From positions 620,001 through 684,000 of the forward strand of contig NZ_JACXAA010000002.1 in the NCBI RefSeq assembly GCF_014699035.1: a stretch of DNA of 64,000 nucleotides, given 5' to 3'. Each line of letters begins with the position of its first letter. The stretch's first letter is position 1. A program made the position numbers and the translations under genes. Origin of the DNA: Spirosoma validum. Lineage in GTDB: Bacteria > Bacteroidota > Bacteroidia > Cytophagales > Spirosomataceae. Under the pieces are notes generated by a model. The model worked only from the letters and a program-made list of their open reading frames with translations. It was not told where the DNA came from and searched no databases. Of the stretch, positions 16,110-26,015 are shown one piece after another.

Positions 16110-17105
16110 TCAGGGCAAAATCGCTGATTTGCCATCTGTACGTTTTGTTTTCAGCATATCGGTTCCCGCCTGATAACCCTGCACGATCATACGACTGATA
16201 TCATCCGAAGTAAATTTCATTAGGTTTAAAAAGAGCGGTTCCGTCGGGCGAACGATAGTTAGCTGGAGATTTCTACCGTGAAGTTTTTCGCGTTCGGCAA
16301 AGCGTTCGGCCCAGGCAATGTCGTTGTTAACCAGTTGATTCACCGTAATATCCTTTACCCGATCGGCTAGATTCAGCAGGTTTCGATAGTTGAATTTTTC
16401 GTTATATATTTTTTTAGCGTGACAGGCCACACAGGTAATGTCAGTAGCACCATCTTCAATGGCTACACGTAACGGAGCTACTTCGCGGAGTCCACCATCT
16501 AAAAAAGCCCGGCGATGGTCACCCCCGATTTGGACAGCCGGCATTAGAAAGGGTAGCGAGCTACTGGCATAAACGTAATCCAGGAAATCCGGATCGTGCG
16601 CATCTGCGTAGCACATATCACCCTCAATAATATCAACGGCGCCGACTTTAAGCGTTACAGGTCCATTTTTAATGGCTTCCACATCAACGTGACTACGAAT
16701 CAGATTTTTGATAGGTGAGTTATCCAGCAAACCCTCAAAACGACTCATAACCGTATTATAACCCATGCGAAATCTAGATCGGATAACCGCTACGTCGTCG
16801 GGTTTTGTAATATTTCGAATCCAGAATTCAATTAAATATTTTCCAACTTTCACCCAGTCAACCTGGCCATTTTCGCCGTGTTGACGAGCTGCTTCATTGG
16901 CAATAAACGTAGCATTAAGACTACCGACCGAGATTCCGTAAAGTTTGTCAGGAACGAAGCCTGATTCGAACAGCGCCATCACGGCACCAACCTGAAAGGC
17001 ACCTTTAAGTGAACCACCTCCTAATACCAGGGCTTTTGTTGGCGATTGTGTTTGAGGGGTAATGGCGTCGACTTGCGGAACGGGCGGTATCGGATTATCG
17101 ATCAT
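16110..17105 (-). CDS. Patatin-like phospholipase
   Basis: The 331-residue protein has the patatin catalytic core. The oxyanion glycine loop GGGSLKGAFQVG is at residues 29-40, the nucleophile Ser59 is in GISVG (57-61), and the catalytic Asp203 is in AFLDGGLREVAP. Patatins are Ser-Asp dyad lipid acyl hydrolases. There is no signal peptide and no Sel1 or cyclic-nucleotide domain, so it is probably cytoplasmic. The ATG at 17105 was chosen over an in-frame start at 17168, whose extra residues do not resemble the family. Its convergent neighbour ends only 11 bases away. Confidence 0.87.
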   Translation of the reverse strand: MIDNPIPPVPQVDAITPQTQSPTKALVLGGGSLKGAFQVGAVMALFESGFVPDKLYGISVGSLNATFIANEAARQHGENGQVDWVKVGKYLIEFWIRNITKPDDVAVIRSRFRMGYNTVMSRFEGLLDNSPIKNLIRSHVDVEAIKNGPVTLKVGAVDIIEGDMCYADAHDPDFLDYVYASSSLPFLMPAVQIGGDHRRAFLDGGLREVAPLRVAIEDGATDITCVACHAKKIYNEKFNYRNLLNLADRVKDITVNQLVNNDIAWAERFAEREKLHGRNLQLTIVRPTEPLFLNLMKFTSDDISRMIVQGYQAGTDMLKTKRTDGKSAILP

Positions 17106-17387
17106 ATATGAATGGCATATGTGGCACAAACGGCACACCTCGACGGAAAATTGTCTTTTTTCGACCAATAAACAAAACGAAACCTCGCACGGATAGTTTT
17201 TAGAAAGGCTTCTGGATTTGGAAATGGCTTTTCGGCTTCTGCACTTTCCTTACTATACTTGCCAGAAATTTAGTCGATAGGCACGGTCTGCCATAGTGGT
17301 CTATCACTATCGATCCTTAGTTCTTATCACTTTCGACAGTCAACTGACCGCAACGACGGACCGTGACCATCGATTTATAACGCCAAA

Positions 17388-18362
17388 ATGCCTCTCACCG
17401 TCGCTGATATACAAGCCCCAATTGCTGCCGAAATGGAGTTGTTCGAGCAGAAATTCCGGGGGCAGATGAAAAGCGAGGTTATGCTGCTTGATCAAATCAT
17501 GAAATACATCGTGAAACGGAAGGGCAAGCAGCTCCGGCCGATGTTTGTATTTCTGACAGCAGGCGTTTTTGGTAAAATTACGGAAGCAACGTACCGGGGG
17601 GCCTCTCTGATTGAATTGCTGCACACCGCTACGCTTGTCCATGACGATGTAGTTGATGATTCGAATTATCGGCGCGGCTTCTTTTCGATTAATGCGCTGT
17701 GGAAAAATAAAATAGCCGTGCTCGTAGGTGATTACCTGTTATCACGTGGGCTATTGCTGTCGATAGACAATGGTGATTTCGAGTTACTTCAGCTTGTTTC
17801 GCGGGCCGTGCGCGAATTGAGTGAAGGAGAACTGCTCCAGATTGAAAAAGCGCGTCGGCTGGATATTACAGAGGATGTTTATTACGAGATTATTCGTCAA
17901 AAAACGGCTTCGCTCATTGCCGCTTGTTGTGCGGTAGGCGCGCGTTCAGTAGGTGTAGCGCAGGAAATCGTTGAGCAGGCGCGCATATTTGGTGAGAAAG
18001 TTGGGATTGCGTTCCAGATAAAAGACGATCTGTTTGATTACGGAACGGCAGAGGTCGGTAAACCACTGGGGATCGACATTAAAGAGAAAAAAATGACTTT
18101 GCCGCTTATTTTCGCGCTCAATAAAGCGGGTTTCCTGGAAAAACGTCGAATTATTAACATTATTAAAAACGAAAGTGAAAACCCGAAAAAAGTTGACGAG
18201 GTTATCCGTTTCGTTAAAAGTTCAGGTGGTATTGAATATGCCACAGAAGCGATGAATCATTACGTTGCTGAAGCCCAGACGCTCTTGAATTCGTTTCCTG
18301 ATTCGCCCTATCGGAAATCGCTGCACCAGTTGGTACAATATACGATTGAACGGAGTAAGTAG
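17388..18362 (+). CDS. Polyprenyl diphosphate synthase
   Basis: This trans-prenyltransferase of 324 residues chain-elongates isoprenoid diphosphates, most likely to the side chain of menaquinone. The first aspartate-rich motif is DDVVDD in LVHDDVVDDSNYRRG near residue 85, and the second is IKDDLFDYG near residue 213. GKQLRPMFVFLTAG (the GK-x2-RP motif) lies near residue 44. The residues before the first motif favour long-chain products of the octaprenyl/heptaprenyl type. The exact chain length cannot be stated from sequence. Confidence 0.88.
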   Translation: MPLTVADIQAPIAAEMELFEQKFRGQMKSEVMLLDQIMKYIVKRKGKQLRPMFVFLTAGVFGKITEATYRGASLIELLHTATLVHDDVVDDSNYRRGFFSINALWKNKIAVLVGDYLLSRGLLLSIDNGDFELLQLVSRAVRELSEGELLQIEKARRLDITEDVYYEIIRQKTASLIAACCAVGARSVGVAQEIVEQARIFGEKVGIAFQIKDDLFDYGTAEVGKPLGIDIKEKKMTLPLIFALNKAGFLEKRRIINIIKNESENPKKVDEVIRFVKSSGGIEYATEAMNHYVAEAQTLLNSFPDSPYRKSLHQLVQYTIERSK

Positions 18363-18467
18363 TCGAGAGTAGCTTTTCTGATTTATACAAAGCCTTACTT
18401 TATCGACGATTGCTCCCTGCAATTTGTTTGTACATTTGCAAAGACCAACATTTATTTAAGCAGTTTC

Positions 18468-20141
18468 ATGCGTCTACAGTCTACTTGCCTGCTTCTGTCC
18501 TTGCTGGCTGCTACAGCCTTTGCTCAACCCACAAAATCAACGGGTATTTCCCAAACAATTTCTACTGCCAATCGTGCGGCCTTAGCCCGGCCAAAACTTG
18601 TTGTTGGTATCGTTGTTGACCAGATGCGGTACGACTACTTGTATCGATACTACGATAAATTCGGTACGGGGGGCTTTCGGCGTATGATGGATGGCGGTTT
18701 TAACGCTCGTAATAACCATTATCATTACGCTGCTACGTATACAGGCCCAGGTCACGCAGCTATCTATACCGGCTCGGCTCCTGCGCTAAATGGAATTGTC
18801 GGCAATGACTTTTATGAACGGAACATTGGCCGGTTAATGTACTGTGCCGAAGATACCACGGTCAGTACGGTAGGGAATACCGGTACTGCCGGTAAGATGT
18901 CGCCCCGAAACTTACTCGTAACAACCATTGGCGATCAACTTAAACTCGGTACGGACGGTCGGGCAAAAGTGATTGGTATAGCCCTGAAAGATCGGGGAGC
19001 TATCATGCCAGCTGGCCACGCGGCTGATGGCGCCTATTGGTTTGATTCGAAAGACGGTAATTTTATTACCAGCACGTTCTACCAGAAAGAATTACCTAAA
19101 TGGGTACAGGATTTTAATGCCCGTAAACTACCTGAGCAATTCATCAGTCAGAAATGGGAGCCCACGCTGGCAATGAATCAATACACCGAAAGCACCATTG
19201 ATGATGAACCCTATGAATCGGTGCTGACTGGCGAAACGAAACCAATTTTTCCGCACACGTTTACTATTCAGGCGGGCGGACTTAAATATGAACCCTTACG
19301 TACCAGTCCTTACGGTGATCAAATTACAAAAGAGTTCGCATTGGCGGCTCTTAAGGGTGAACAACTAGGCCAGCATGACGTAACGGACATGCTTTGCGTG
19401 AGTTTTTCATCGCCTGATTACATTGGTCACGCCTTTGGTACGCATGCGGTCGAAACCGAGGATAACTACATTCGGCTTGACCGTCAGCTGACGGATATTT
19501 TTAACCAATTAGATGCTACAGTCGGTAAAGGCCAATGGCTGGCGTTTCTGTCGGCCGATCATGGTGTGGTTGACGCCCCTGGTTTTCTAAAGCAGTACCG
19601 GATTCCGGCGGGCGTGCGAGGGTATGGTGAAATCGGTGAAACGGTGAAAAAGGCCCTTGAGCAAGCTTACGGACCAGGCCAGTGGATGTTGTCATATTTC
19701 AATCAGCAGATTTACTTGAATCATACGTTATTAACCGAAAAGAAAATTGCCATCCAACAGGTATATGAGTTATTGCAAAATGCATTGCTGAAGCAAAAAG
19801 CAGTCGTTAACGTAATAAATTTGCACAATCTCGGTGCTGAGGCCATACCTGAATTGCAATTGAATCTGTTTCGGAATGTCTATCATCCGAATCGAAGCGG
19901 TGATTTCTACGTATTGCAGCCACCCGGTTGGCTTGAAGGCCGTGAGCGGGGCACAACCCATGGCACTATCTATGCCTACGATACCCACGTACCATTTTTA
20001 GTATATGGTTGGGGCGTTAAACCAGGCGAGACGTTACGTCGGACACACATACATGATATTGCGCCAACCATTACAGCCCTGCTCCACCTGCTCGAACCCA
20101 GTGGCTGCATTGGTAATCCAGTTGTAGAAGCGATTAAATAG
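18468..20141 (+). CDS. pafA: PafA-type alkaline phosphatase
   Basis: The 557-residue enzyme has a cleaved signal peptide (MRLQSTCLLLSLLAATAFAQ) and should act in the periplasm as a broad phosphate monoesterase. The alkaline phosphatase superfamily metal residues are visible: Asp51 in VVDQMRYDY, the nucleophile Thr92 in TYTGPGH, SPDYIGH, ADHG and TTHGT. The ALKDRGA segment at 172-178 supplies the Lys and Arg that define PafA monoesterases rather than nucleotide diesterases. PafA enzymes of this phylum are known to be independent of phosphate repression. No Pho-type operator was recognised here. Confidence 0.88.
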   Translation: MRLQSTCLLLSLLAATAFAQPTKSTGISQTISTANRAALARPKLVVGIVVDQMRYDYLYRYYDKFGTGGFRRMMDGGFNARNNHYHYAATYTGPGHAAIYTGSAPALNGIVGNDFYERNIGRLMYCAEDTTVSTVGNTGTAGKMSPRNLLVTTIGDQLKLGTDGRAKVIGIALKDRGAIMPAGHAADGAYWFDSKDGNFITSTFYQKELPKWVQDFNARKLPEQFISQKWEPTLAMNQYTESTIDDEPYESVLTGETKPIFPHTFTIQAGGLKYEPLRTSPYGDQITKEFALAALKGEQLGQHDVTDMLCVSFSSPDYIGHAFGTHAVETEDNYIRLDRQLTDIFNQLDATVGKGQWLAFLSADHGVVDAPGFLKQYRIPAGVRGYGEIGETVKKALEQAYGPGQWMLSYFNQQIYLNHTLLTEKKIAIQQVYELLQNALLKQKAVVNVINLHNLGAEAIPELQLNLFRNVYHPNRSGDFYVLQPPGWLEGRERGTTHGTIYAYDTHVPFLVYGWGVKPGETLRRTHIHDIAPTITALLHLLEPSGCIGNPVVEAIK

Positions 20142-20158
20142 TATTGACTGGGAGGAGA

Positions 20159-20920
20159 TTATAAAAATATCACTTCTTTAAATCCGAAATAGCGAACCTT
20201 ATTGCCTTCGGCAATGGCTAAACGCCCTGTCTCATCGACACCGATAATAATACCGCGAAAATACGTCCCTTCTCGCTCAAATACGTGTTCTTCCTGATAC
20301 CGATAAAGTATCTGCAAATAACTGATTTTTAATGCGTCACGTTGACCGGAGCGTAATTGTAAATAGCGCTGCTCCAAGGTTTCGCAGAGACGACTGAGCA
20401 ACCCTGCGATGTCATAGCTATTGGGTAAAGGAGCTTGTTTTTGTAACGACGTAGCGGTTGGATAACTAAATTCCGTTTGATTAATGTTTAGTCCAATACC
20501 AACTACCGACCACTCGATATTATAACCATGCAACGTATTCTCGATTAAAATTCCACCCAATTTTTGGCTGCCGACGTAAATATCATTGGGCCATTTGATA
20601 CGTAGCGCATCTCCTGCGAGAGGTTGAAGAAGATCATAAATTCCCAGCGAAATGGCAATATTCAACCAGAACTGCTCACTTGCCGATAAAAACGTTGGTT
20701 TCAGAATAAGCGAAATGGTTAGATTCTGCCCAGGTTTCGCTTCCCACTGATTGCCACGCTGTCCACGACCTGCCGTTTGGTAATCGGTAATAATGACCGT
20801 GCCTTCAGGCGGGTCGGTTTGGGCAATCAAAGCAGCCGCTTCGTCGTTAGTAGACTGACAGGTTGGCAGGTATTGGATTTTTTGCCCAAGAAAAAGTGTT
20901 TTGGGATAGATTTTGTACAA
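20159..20920 (-). CDS. birA: Biotin--protein ligase
   Basis: BirA attaches biotin to acetyl-CoA carboxylase. The product has the catalytic motifs STNDEA (near residue 24), TAGRGQRGNQW, LRIKWPNDIYVGSQKLGGIL and VVGIGLNIN, followed by a short C-terminal domain. There is no N-terminal helix-turn-helix, so it should not be a repressor. No in-frame ATG lies upstream of the conserved region. The TTG at 20920 (then YKIYPKTLFLG) matches where homologues begin; another TTG at 20995 is possible. The gene diverges from rsfS, an arrangement often found beside ftsH in Bacteroidota. Confidence 0.87.
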   Translation of the reverse strand: MYKIYPKTLFLGQKIQYLPTCQSTNDEAAALIAQTDPPEGTVIITDYQTAGRGQRGNQWEAKPGQNLTISLILKPTFLSASEQFWLNIAISLGIYDLLQPLAGDALRIKWPNDIYVGSQKLGGILIENTLHGYNIEWSVVGIGLNINQTEFSYPTATSLQKQAPLPNSYDIAGLLSRLCETLEQRYLQLRSGQRDALKISYLQILYRYQEEHVFEREGTYFRGIIIGVDETGRLAIAEGNKVRYFGFKEVIFL

Positions 20921-21038
20921 AAGATTGTATAGTTTAGTAGAGTATAAGTAAAAGCTAATAAATGGTGCTGTGGGCGTTTTACGTTCATTAGGCAAAGTAC
21001 CCGCTGATCAGCTTACCGTGCAATGTTAAACCGAAAGC

Positions 21039-21434
21039 ATGAGAATTAACAAAAACAGTGAATTTACCGCCGAGCAGATCCGTGACTTCGTTGTCCGGGG
21101 TATGCAGGAAAAAAAAGCGCAGGACATCGTAGTAATGGATTTGCGCAAAGTCAAAAATGCTATCTGCGATTATTTCGTTCTTTGTTCGGGTAACTCCGAC
21201 ACGCAAATTGACGCCATCTCAACGTCGATAGAAGAAGAAGTTTACAAAGCAAGTAAGCAAGACCCCTGGCACAAGGAAGGAAAACTAAACCGGGAGTGGA
21301 TCTTGCTGGATTACGTTGATGTGGTGGCTCACGTCTTTAAAAAAGACCGTCGCGCCTTTTACGATCTTGAGCAATTGTGGGGTGATGCCGAGATCCATAT
21401 GATCGAAGAGAGCGCCCTAACAGCAGTATCCTGA
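21039..21434 (+). CDS. rsfS: Ribosomal silencing factor RsfS
   Basis: The 131-residue protein is RsfS (DUF143), which binds L14 on the 50S subunit and blocks subunit joining under starvation. The pattern KKAQDIVVMDLRKVKNAICD, YFVLCSGNSDTQIDAIS and EWILLDYVDVVAHVF, with a C-terminal FYDLEQLWGDAE, is diagnostic. It lies immediately before ftsH but is separated from it by a strong hairpin terminator at 21519-21566. Confidence 0.94.
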   Translation: MRINKNSEFTAEQIRDFVVRGMQEKKAQDIVVMDLRKVKNAICDYFVLCSGNSDTQIDAISTSIEEEVYKASKQDPWHKEGKLNREWILLDYVDVVAHVFKKDRRAFYDLEQLWGDAEIHMIEESALTAVS

Positions 21435-21518
21435 ACGAGAACAGCTTACCTTTTTTCAACCTGGGTAAACTGGTCCTGATAGGGAGCCGCTTATGGGACT
21501 GACGAACCGTTTGTCCTA

Positions 21519-21566
21519 ACCGTTTCGCGGGAGAAACATTCACTCGCGAAACGGTGTTACTTTTTT
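21519..21566 (+). terminator. Terminator between rsfS and ftsH
   Basis: ACCGTTTCGCG (21519-21529) pairs perfectly with CGCGAAACGGT (21545-21555), followed by TTACTTTTTTAG. It would end rsfS transcripts 28 bases before ftsH starts, so ftsH needs readthrough or a promoter overlapping the hairpin. Confidence 0.85.
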
Positions 21567-21593
21567 AGAAATCCGTTTGTACAACCTGAGGAA

Positions 21594-23624
21594 ATGGCAG
21601 AAAATAATAAAAATCCATTAGTACCCCGTGGCGGGCCACGTAAGCCCAACTTTCAGGGCTGGATTGTTGCGTTGCTGATTGCCGCCATTCTTGGCATTAC
21701 GTTCTTTAACCGAAGCACAGCTACTCGTGATATTCCGCAAAAGCGGTTTGAGCAAATGGTGAAAGATCATGAAGTGGCGGAAGTCGTAATTGTGAACGAC
21801 AAAGTTGCCGAGGTGACCCTTACCCAGCAGGCTGCGCAGAGCCCTAAATACCGTAGTCTGTTTGCTGATAAACCCTATTTTGGAAGTAACAATCATGGAC
21901 CGCACTTCCAAATCCAGATTGCTTCTGGTGAAACCTTTAAGAAGGACTTAGACGCAATGGAAAAAGACGTCCCGGCGAATGAGAAAGTTGAATACCGATT
22001 CGAACAACGTAGTGATTTTGGTAGCATTATCAGTACGTGGGGATTTTTGATTGTGTTGATCCTGTCGATGTACTTTTTGCTGGGCCGAATGTCAGGCGCT
22101 GGCGGACCCGGTGGACAGATTTTCAACATTGGGAAATCGAAAGCTGCTCTGTTCGATGCGGATAATAAGGTTAAAATTACGTTTAACGACGTAGCGGGCC
22201 TTGATGAAGCGAAAGAAGAGATAAAAGAAATCGTTGATTACCTGAAGAATCCAACCAAGTTTACCAAACTGGGTGCAAAAATTCCGAAAGGTGCTTTGCT
22301 GATTGGCCCTCCTGGTACAGGTAAAACCTTGCTGGCGAAAGCCGTTGCGGGTGAAGCGGGGGTGCCGTTCTTTTCGCTTTCCGGTTCTGACTTCGTTGAA
22401 ATGTTTGTTGGAGTTGGTGCCGCTCGGGTGCGTGATCTCTTTAAGCAAGCGAAGGAAAAAGCGCCCTGTATCATTTTCATTGATGAGATCGACGCAGTAG
22501 GTCGTTCCCGTGGTCGTGGCTCAATGCCTGGTGCCAACGATGAGCGTGAGAACACGTTGAACTCGCTACTGGTTGAAATGGACGGATTTGCTACAGACTC
22601 AGGAATTATCATCCTGGCCGCTACCAACCGCCCTGACGTACTAGATCCGGCTTTATCCCGTCCGGGTCGTTTCGATCGTCAGATCAGCATTGATAAACCC
22701 GACATTATTGGTCGTGAAGCTATCTTCCGGGTGCACTTGAAGCCTATTAAGTTAGCGGCTGATGTTGATCCAAAAGAATTAGCTGCGCAGACGCCGGGTT
22801 TTGCGGGAGCAGAAATTGCAAACGTTTGTAATGAAGCTGCCCTGATTGCGGCACGTAGCGACAAAGAAGCCGTCGATATGAAGGACTTCCAGGACGCGAT
22901 GGATCGTGTAATTGGTGGTCTGGAAAAGAAAAACAAGATTATTTCTCCAGAAGAGAAAGAGATTGTCGCTTATCATGAAGCTGGTCACGCTGTAGCAGGC
23001 TGGTTCCTTGAGCATGCTGATCCGCTCGTAAAAGTGACGATTGTACCGCGTGGCGTTGCAGCTTTGGGCTATGCGCAGTATTTACCTCGTGAGCAGTATC
23101 TGTACCGTACAGAACAGCTCATGGACGAAATGTGTATGGCATTAGGTGGCCGGGCAGCTGAAGATTTGATCTTTGGTAAGGTATCGACAGGTGCTCTAAG
23201 CGATCTGGAACGTATCACCAAACTAGCTTATAGCATGGTGACTATGTACGGTATGAACGATAAAATTGGAAACGTATCGTTCTACGATTCCAAACAATCG
23301 GACTATGCATTTAATAAGCCTTACTCGGAAGAAACGGCTAAGCATATTGACGAAGAGGTTCGTAAGATCGTTGACATTGCCTATACGCGGACGAAGGGAT
23401 TGCTAACCGAACACCGCGAAGCTCTGGAAATCATCGCTAAAGAACTGCTTGAAAAGGAAATTCTGTATCAGAACGACTTAGTGCGTTTAATCGGCAAGCG
23501 CCCATTTGAACGTGAAACCGTTTATCAGGCCTATAAGAACAAAGGCGTAGCAGAAGAGATCAAAGAAGAAATCGGTAAGGAAGCTAAACCAGCTGAAACC
23601 GAACCTGAATCACTGCCTCTGTAA
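21594..23624 (+). CDS. ftsH: ATP-dependent zinc metalloprotease FtsH
   Basis: FtsH is the membrane AAA protease that degrades misassembled membrane and regulatory proteins. The 676-residue protein has two membrane segments (about 23-39 and 147-164) flanking a periplasmic domain. The Walker A GPPGTGKT is at 238-245, Walker [12 protein letters not shown] near 293-303, the second region of homology [20 protein letters not shown] near 343-362, and the zinc site HEAGH at 461-465. The length is normal. A perfect 40-base palindrome follows the gene. Confidence 0.96.
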   Translation: MAENNKNPLVPRGGPRKPNFQGWIVALLIAAILGITFFNRSTATRDIPQKRFEQMVKDHEVAEVVIVNDKVAEVTLTQQAAQSPKYRSLFADKPYFGSNNHGPHFQIQIASGETFKKDLDAMEKDVPANEKVEYRFEQRSDFGSIISTWGFLIVLILSMYFLLGRMSGAGGPGGQIFNIGKSKAALFDADNKVKITFNDVAGLDEAKEEIKEIVDYLKNPTKFTKLGAKIPKGALLIGPPGTGKTLLAKAVAGEAGVPFFSLSGSDFVEMFVGVGAARVRDLFKQAKEKAPCIIFIDEIDAVGRSRGRGSMPGANDERENTLNSLLVEMDGFATDSGIIILAATNRPDVLDPALSRPGRFDRQISIDKPDIIGREAIFRVHLKPIKLAADVDPKELAAQTPGFAGAEIANVCNEAALIAARSDKEAVDMKDFQDAMDRVIGGLEKKNKIISPEEKEIVAYHEAGHAVAGWFLEHADPLVKVTIVPRGVAALGYAQYLPREQYLYRTEQLMDEMCMALGGRAAEDLIFGKVSTGALSDLERITKLAYSMVTMYGMNDKIGNVSFYDSKQSDYAFNKPYSEETAKHIDEEVRKIVDIAYTRTKGLLTEHREALEIIAKELLEKEILYQNDLVRLIGKRPFERETVYQAYKNKGVAEEIKEEIGKEAKPAETEPESLPL

Positions 23625-23638
23625 GTTCATATTCAGTT

Positions 23639-23678
23639 AAACAAAAAGGGATTCCTATATAGGAATCCCTTTTTGTTT
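23639..23678. terminator. Perfect two-way terminator between ftsH and a phosphodiesterase
   Basis: The 40-base perfect palindrome has arms starting AAACAAAAAGGGATTCCTAT. It has A-runs on the left and T-runs on the right, so it serves both the plus-strand ftsH and the minus-strand gene ending at 23681. Confidence 0.92.
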
Positions 23679-23680
23679 GA

Positions 23681-24172
23681 TTACTTTTTGCCAAGCTCAA
23701 TTACCTGCATATCCTTAATCTGACCTACGTCGAGTGAGAAACGGAGTATAGTTCGCATGGTATGAAATCCTGTTTTACCGGCTGCACCAGGATTAATAAA
23801 TAACAGATTATTCATCGTTGAGTCGCGCATAACTTTGAGAATATGCGAATGGCCACAAACGAAAATATCTGGCGAACTCTCGATTAATTTCGGGCGAACA
23901 TTTGGATTGTATTTGGGTGGTGAACCTCCAATATGTGTTATCCATATGTCCAGACCTTCAAGGGTAAAGCGTTGATGAGAGGGTAAATCACTGGCTTCGC
24001 GGTCGATGTTTCCGCACACGATACGTAACGGACGAAAATTTTTTAACTGTTCAGCAACAGTCAGCGCACCCACATCGCCTGCATGCCAGATTTCGTCACA
24101 TTCCGCAAAATGGGTAAAAATCTGAGGGTCGAGATAGCTATGCGTATCTGATAAAAGGCCGATACGTGTCAT
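23681..24172 (-). CDS. YfcE/MJ0936-type metallophosphodiesterase
   Basis: The 163-residue protein carries the calcineurin-like metal motifs in order: SDTHSY near residues 8-13, HAGDVG near 35-40, GNID near 60, THIGG near 83 and GHSH near 114-117, then INPGAAGKTGF. This single-domain form is the YfcE family of phosphodiesterases, active on model phosphodiesters; the cellular substrate is unknown. The gene precedes nothing else in its direction before the shared terminator with ftsH. Confidence 0.88.
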   Translation of the reverse strand: MTRIGLLSDTHSYLDPQIFTHFAECDEIWHAGDVGALTVAEQLKNFRPLRIVCGNIDREASDLPSHQRFTLEGLDIWITHIGGSPPKYNPNVRPKLIESSPDIFVCGHSHILKVMRDSTMNNLLFINPGAAGKTGFHTMRTILRFSLDVGQIKDMQVIELGKK

Positions 24173-24199
24173 ATAGTCAGGCTAATACAAAAGGTAGAA

Positions 24200-25876
24200 T
24201 CAAGAAAGAATCAAATCTTTCATTTCGCTCCGAATCCGTTTCTTGTCAATTTTACCAACGCTGGTTTTCGGAATTTCCGGAACAAATACAATCCGATCGG
24301 GTACGTACCATTTATGTAACTCACCACGATTTACTTTTGCCTGCAAAACAGCTTTGATTCCCTCTGCACTTAAAGTATACCCTGGTTTTTGTACGATAAG
24401 CGCATGAGGTCGTTCGCCCCAACGGTCGTCGGGTAAACCAATTACAGCGGATTCAGCAACGCCTTCTACCTGCGACAAAACATCTTCCATATCCAGTGAT
24501 GAAACCCATTCACCCCCGGTTTTAATAACGTCTTTTGTCCGGTCAGCGATAATAACCCAGTTGTCCGGCGTGATACTCGCTACGTCGCCTGTATGTAGCC
24601 AGCCGCCTTGCCAGAGCGTAGCACCTCGTTCTGGATCATTGAAATAACCCTGTGTAAGCCATGGGCCTCGCGCAACAATTTCGCCGAGCGAATGACCATC
24701 GTGCTGAACGAAATTACCGGTATCGTCCATCAGCCGCATCTCAACAAACGGCGAAATCCGACCCGCGCGCGTGCGTAAGTCAAGCTGCTCGCTGGCGGAT
24801 AACTGCTTTTCCTGTTCATTCAAATAGCCGACAGCCATAACGGGCGCTGTCTCGGACATGCCGTAACCTGACATCACCGTAATTCCCAAGTCAATAGCTG
24901 CTTTGGCCAGCCCCTTTGTTAGCGCTGAACCACCGATCAAAACTTTCCAGCGGCTGAGATTTTCGCGGTATTTCTGAGCTGCCGGGCTGCTGACGAGCAT
25001 GTTCAGAATAGTCGGAACGCAGTGTGACAACGTAACGCCTTCTGTAATCAGTAACCGAAGCAGCACTTCCGGCTCGTAGCGACCTGGATAAACCTGTTTG
25101 GCCGACATCATGGTTGCGAGAAAAGGAAACCCCCACGCATGTACGTGAAAGAGGGGCGTAATGGGCATATACACATCCGATGAGCCTTTGAATGGCATCG
25201 CTTCGTAGCCGATGATATAGGTCAGCAAGCCCATCGTGTGCATAAACAACTGTCGATGGGAAAAATAAACGCCTTTTGGATTACCCGTTGTTCCTGTCGT
25301 ATAAAACGTGGTAGCCCACGTATTTTCGTCAAAATCAGGGAAATCAAATTCTGATAATGCTTTTTGTAGTAAGGCCTCATATTCGCCCGAAAAACCAGCC
25401 GGTATTTCGGCAAGTGGCGTTCCCGAATAAACTTTATCACTCAGGACGATATACGTCTGTACTGTCGTAAGCTGATCCTTTATCGCGTTTACAATAGGCA
25501 GGAAATCTTCGTGGATAAGCACCACTTTATCTTCTGCATGGTTCATGGTAAACAGGATTTGAGCAGGCGATAACCGTACGTTGACGGTGTGTAAAATGGC
25601 TCCCATGCTCGTGATGCCAAAAAAGCATTCAAGGTAGCGATGGCTATCCCAGTCTAGAACAGCTATAGTATCGCCTGGTTTGACGCCTGCCTCGGTCAGT
25701 ACGTTAGCCAGTTGGCGCACACGCTGATTAAACGTAACGTAATTCATCCGAAACAAGTCACGATAAACAATTTCACGTTGAGGCTCGTATCGGAGCGATT
25801 GGGCTAACAAGCTCTTTATAAGCATTGGTGGCTCATGGGCCTCGTCGGTGCGTGGAATAAGTTTTGTCTGAATCAT
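24200..25876 (-). CDS. AMP-forming acyl-CoA ligase
   Basis: This 558-residue member of the ANL superfamily activates a fatty acid to acyl-AMP and then to acyl-CoA. The phosphate-binding loop YTTGTTGNPKGVYFSH is near residues 186-201, GYGMSETAPV near 338-347, GWLHTGDVASI near 425-435, and the C-terminal catalytic Lys is in TSVGKIDKKRIR. The sequence resembles medium- and long-chain ligases used for beta-oxidation (FadD-like). Chain-length preference cannot be set from sequence. It is monocistronic as far as can be seen. Confidence 0.88.
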   Translation of the reverse strand: MIQTKLIPRTDEAHEPPMLIKSLLAQSLRYEPQREIVYRDLFRMNYVTFNQRVRQLANVLTEAGVKPGDTIAVLDWDSHRYLECFFGITSMGAILHTVNVRLSPAQILFTMNHAEDKVVLIHEDFLPIVNAIKDQLTTVQTYIVLSDKVYSGTPLAEIPAGFSGEYEALLQKALSEFDFPDFDENTWATTFYTTGTTGNPKGVYFSHRQLFMHTMGLLTYIIGYEAMPFKGSSDVYMPITPLFHVHAWGFPFLATMMSAKQVYPGRYEPEVLLRLLITEGVTLSHCVPTILNMLVSSPAAQKYRENLSRWKVLIGGSALTKGLAKAAIDLGITVMSGYGMSETAPVMAVGYLNEQEKQLSASEQLDLRTRAGRISPFVEMRLMDDTGNFVQHDGHSLGEIVARGPWLTQGYFNDPERGATLWQGGWLHTGDVASITPDNWVIIADRTKDVIKTGGEWVSSLDMEDVLSQVEGVAESAVIGLPDDRWGERPHALIVQKPGYTLSAEGIKAVLQAKVNRGELHKWYVPDRIVFVPEIPKTSVGKIDKKRIRSEMKDLILS

Positions 25877-25960
25877 GATTACCAGTTGGGTTTAGATACA
25901 AAACGTAGGAATCGAAGATAGGATTGAACGATCTAAAGAAAAAATAGAAACCAATAAAAA

Positions 25961-25994
25961 TAGCCCATTACCTGAGCGCTCAGGTAATGGGCTA
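25961..25994 (-). terminator. Terminator of the nucleoside transporter gene
   Basis: This is a perfect 34-base palindrome (TAGCCCATTACCTGAGC and its complement). On the minus strand it is followed by TTTTTATTGG, making a strong intrinsic terminator for the gene ending at 26016. A second perfect palindrome, CACTGATATATCAGTG, is at 26000-26015, directly abutting that gene's stop codon. Confidence 0.9.
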
Positions 25995-26015
25995 CTACCC
26001 ACTGATATATCAGTG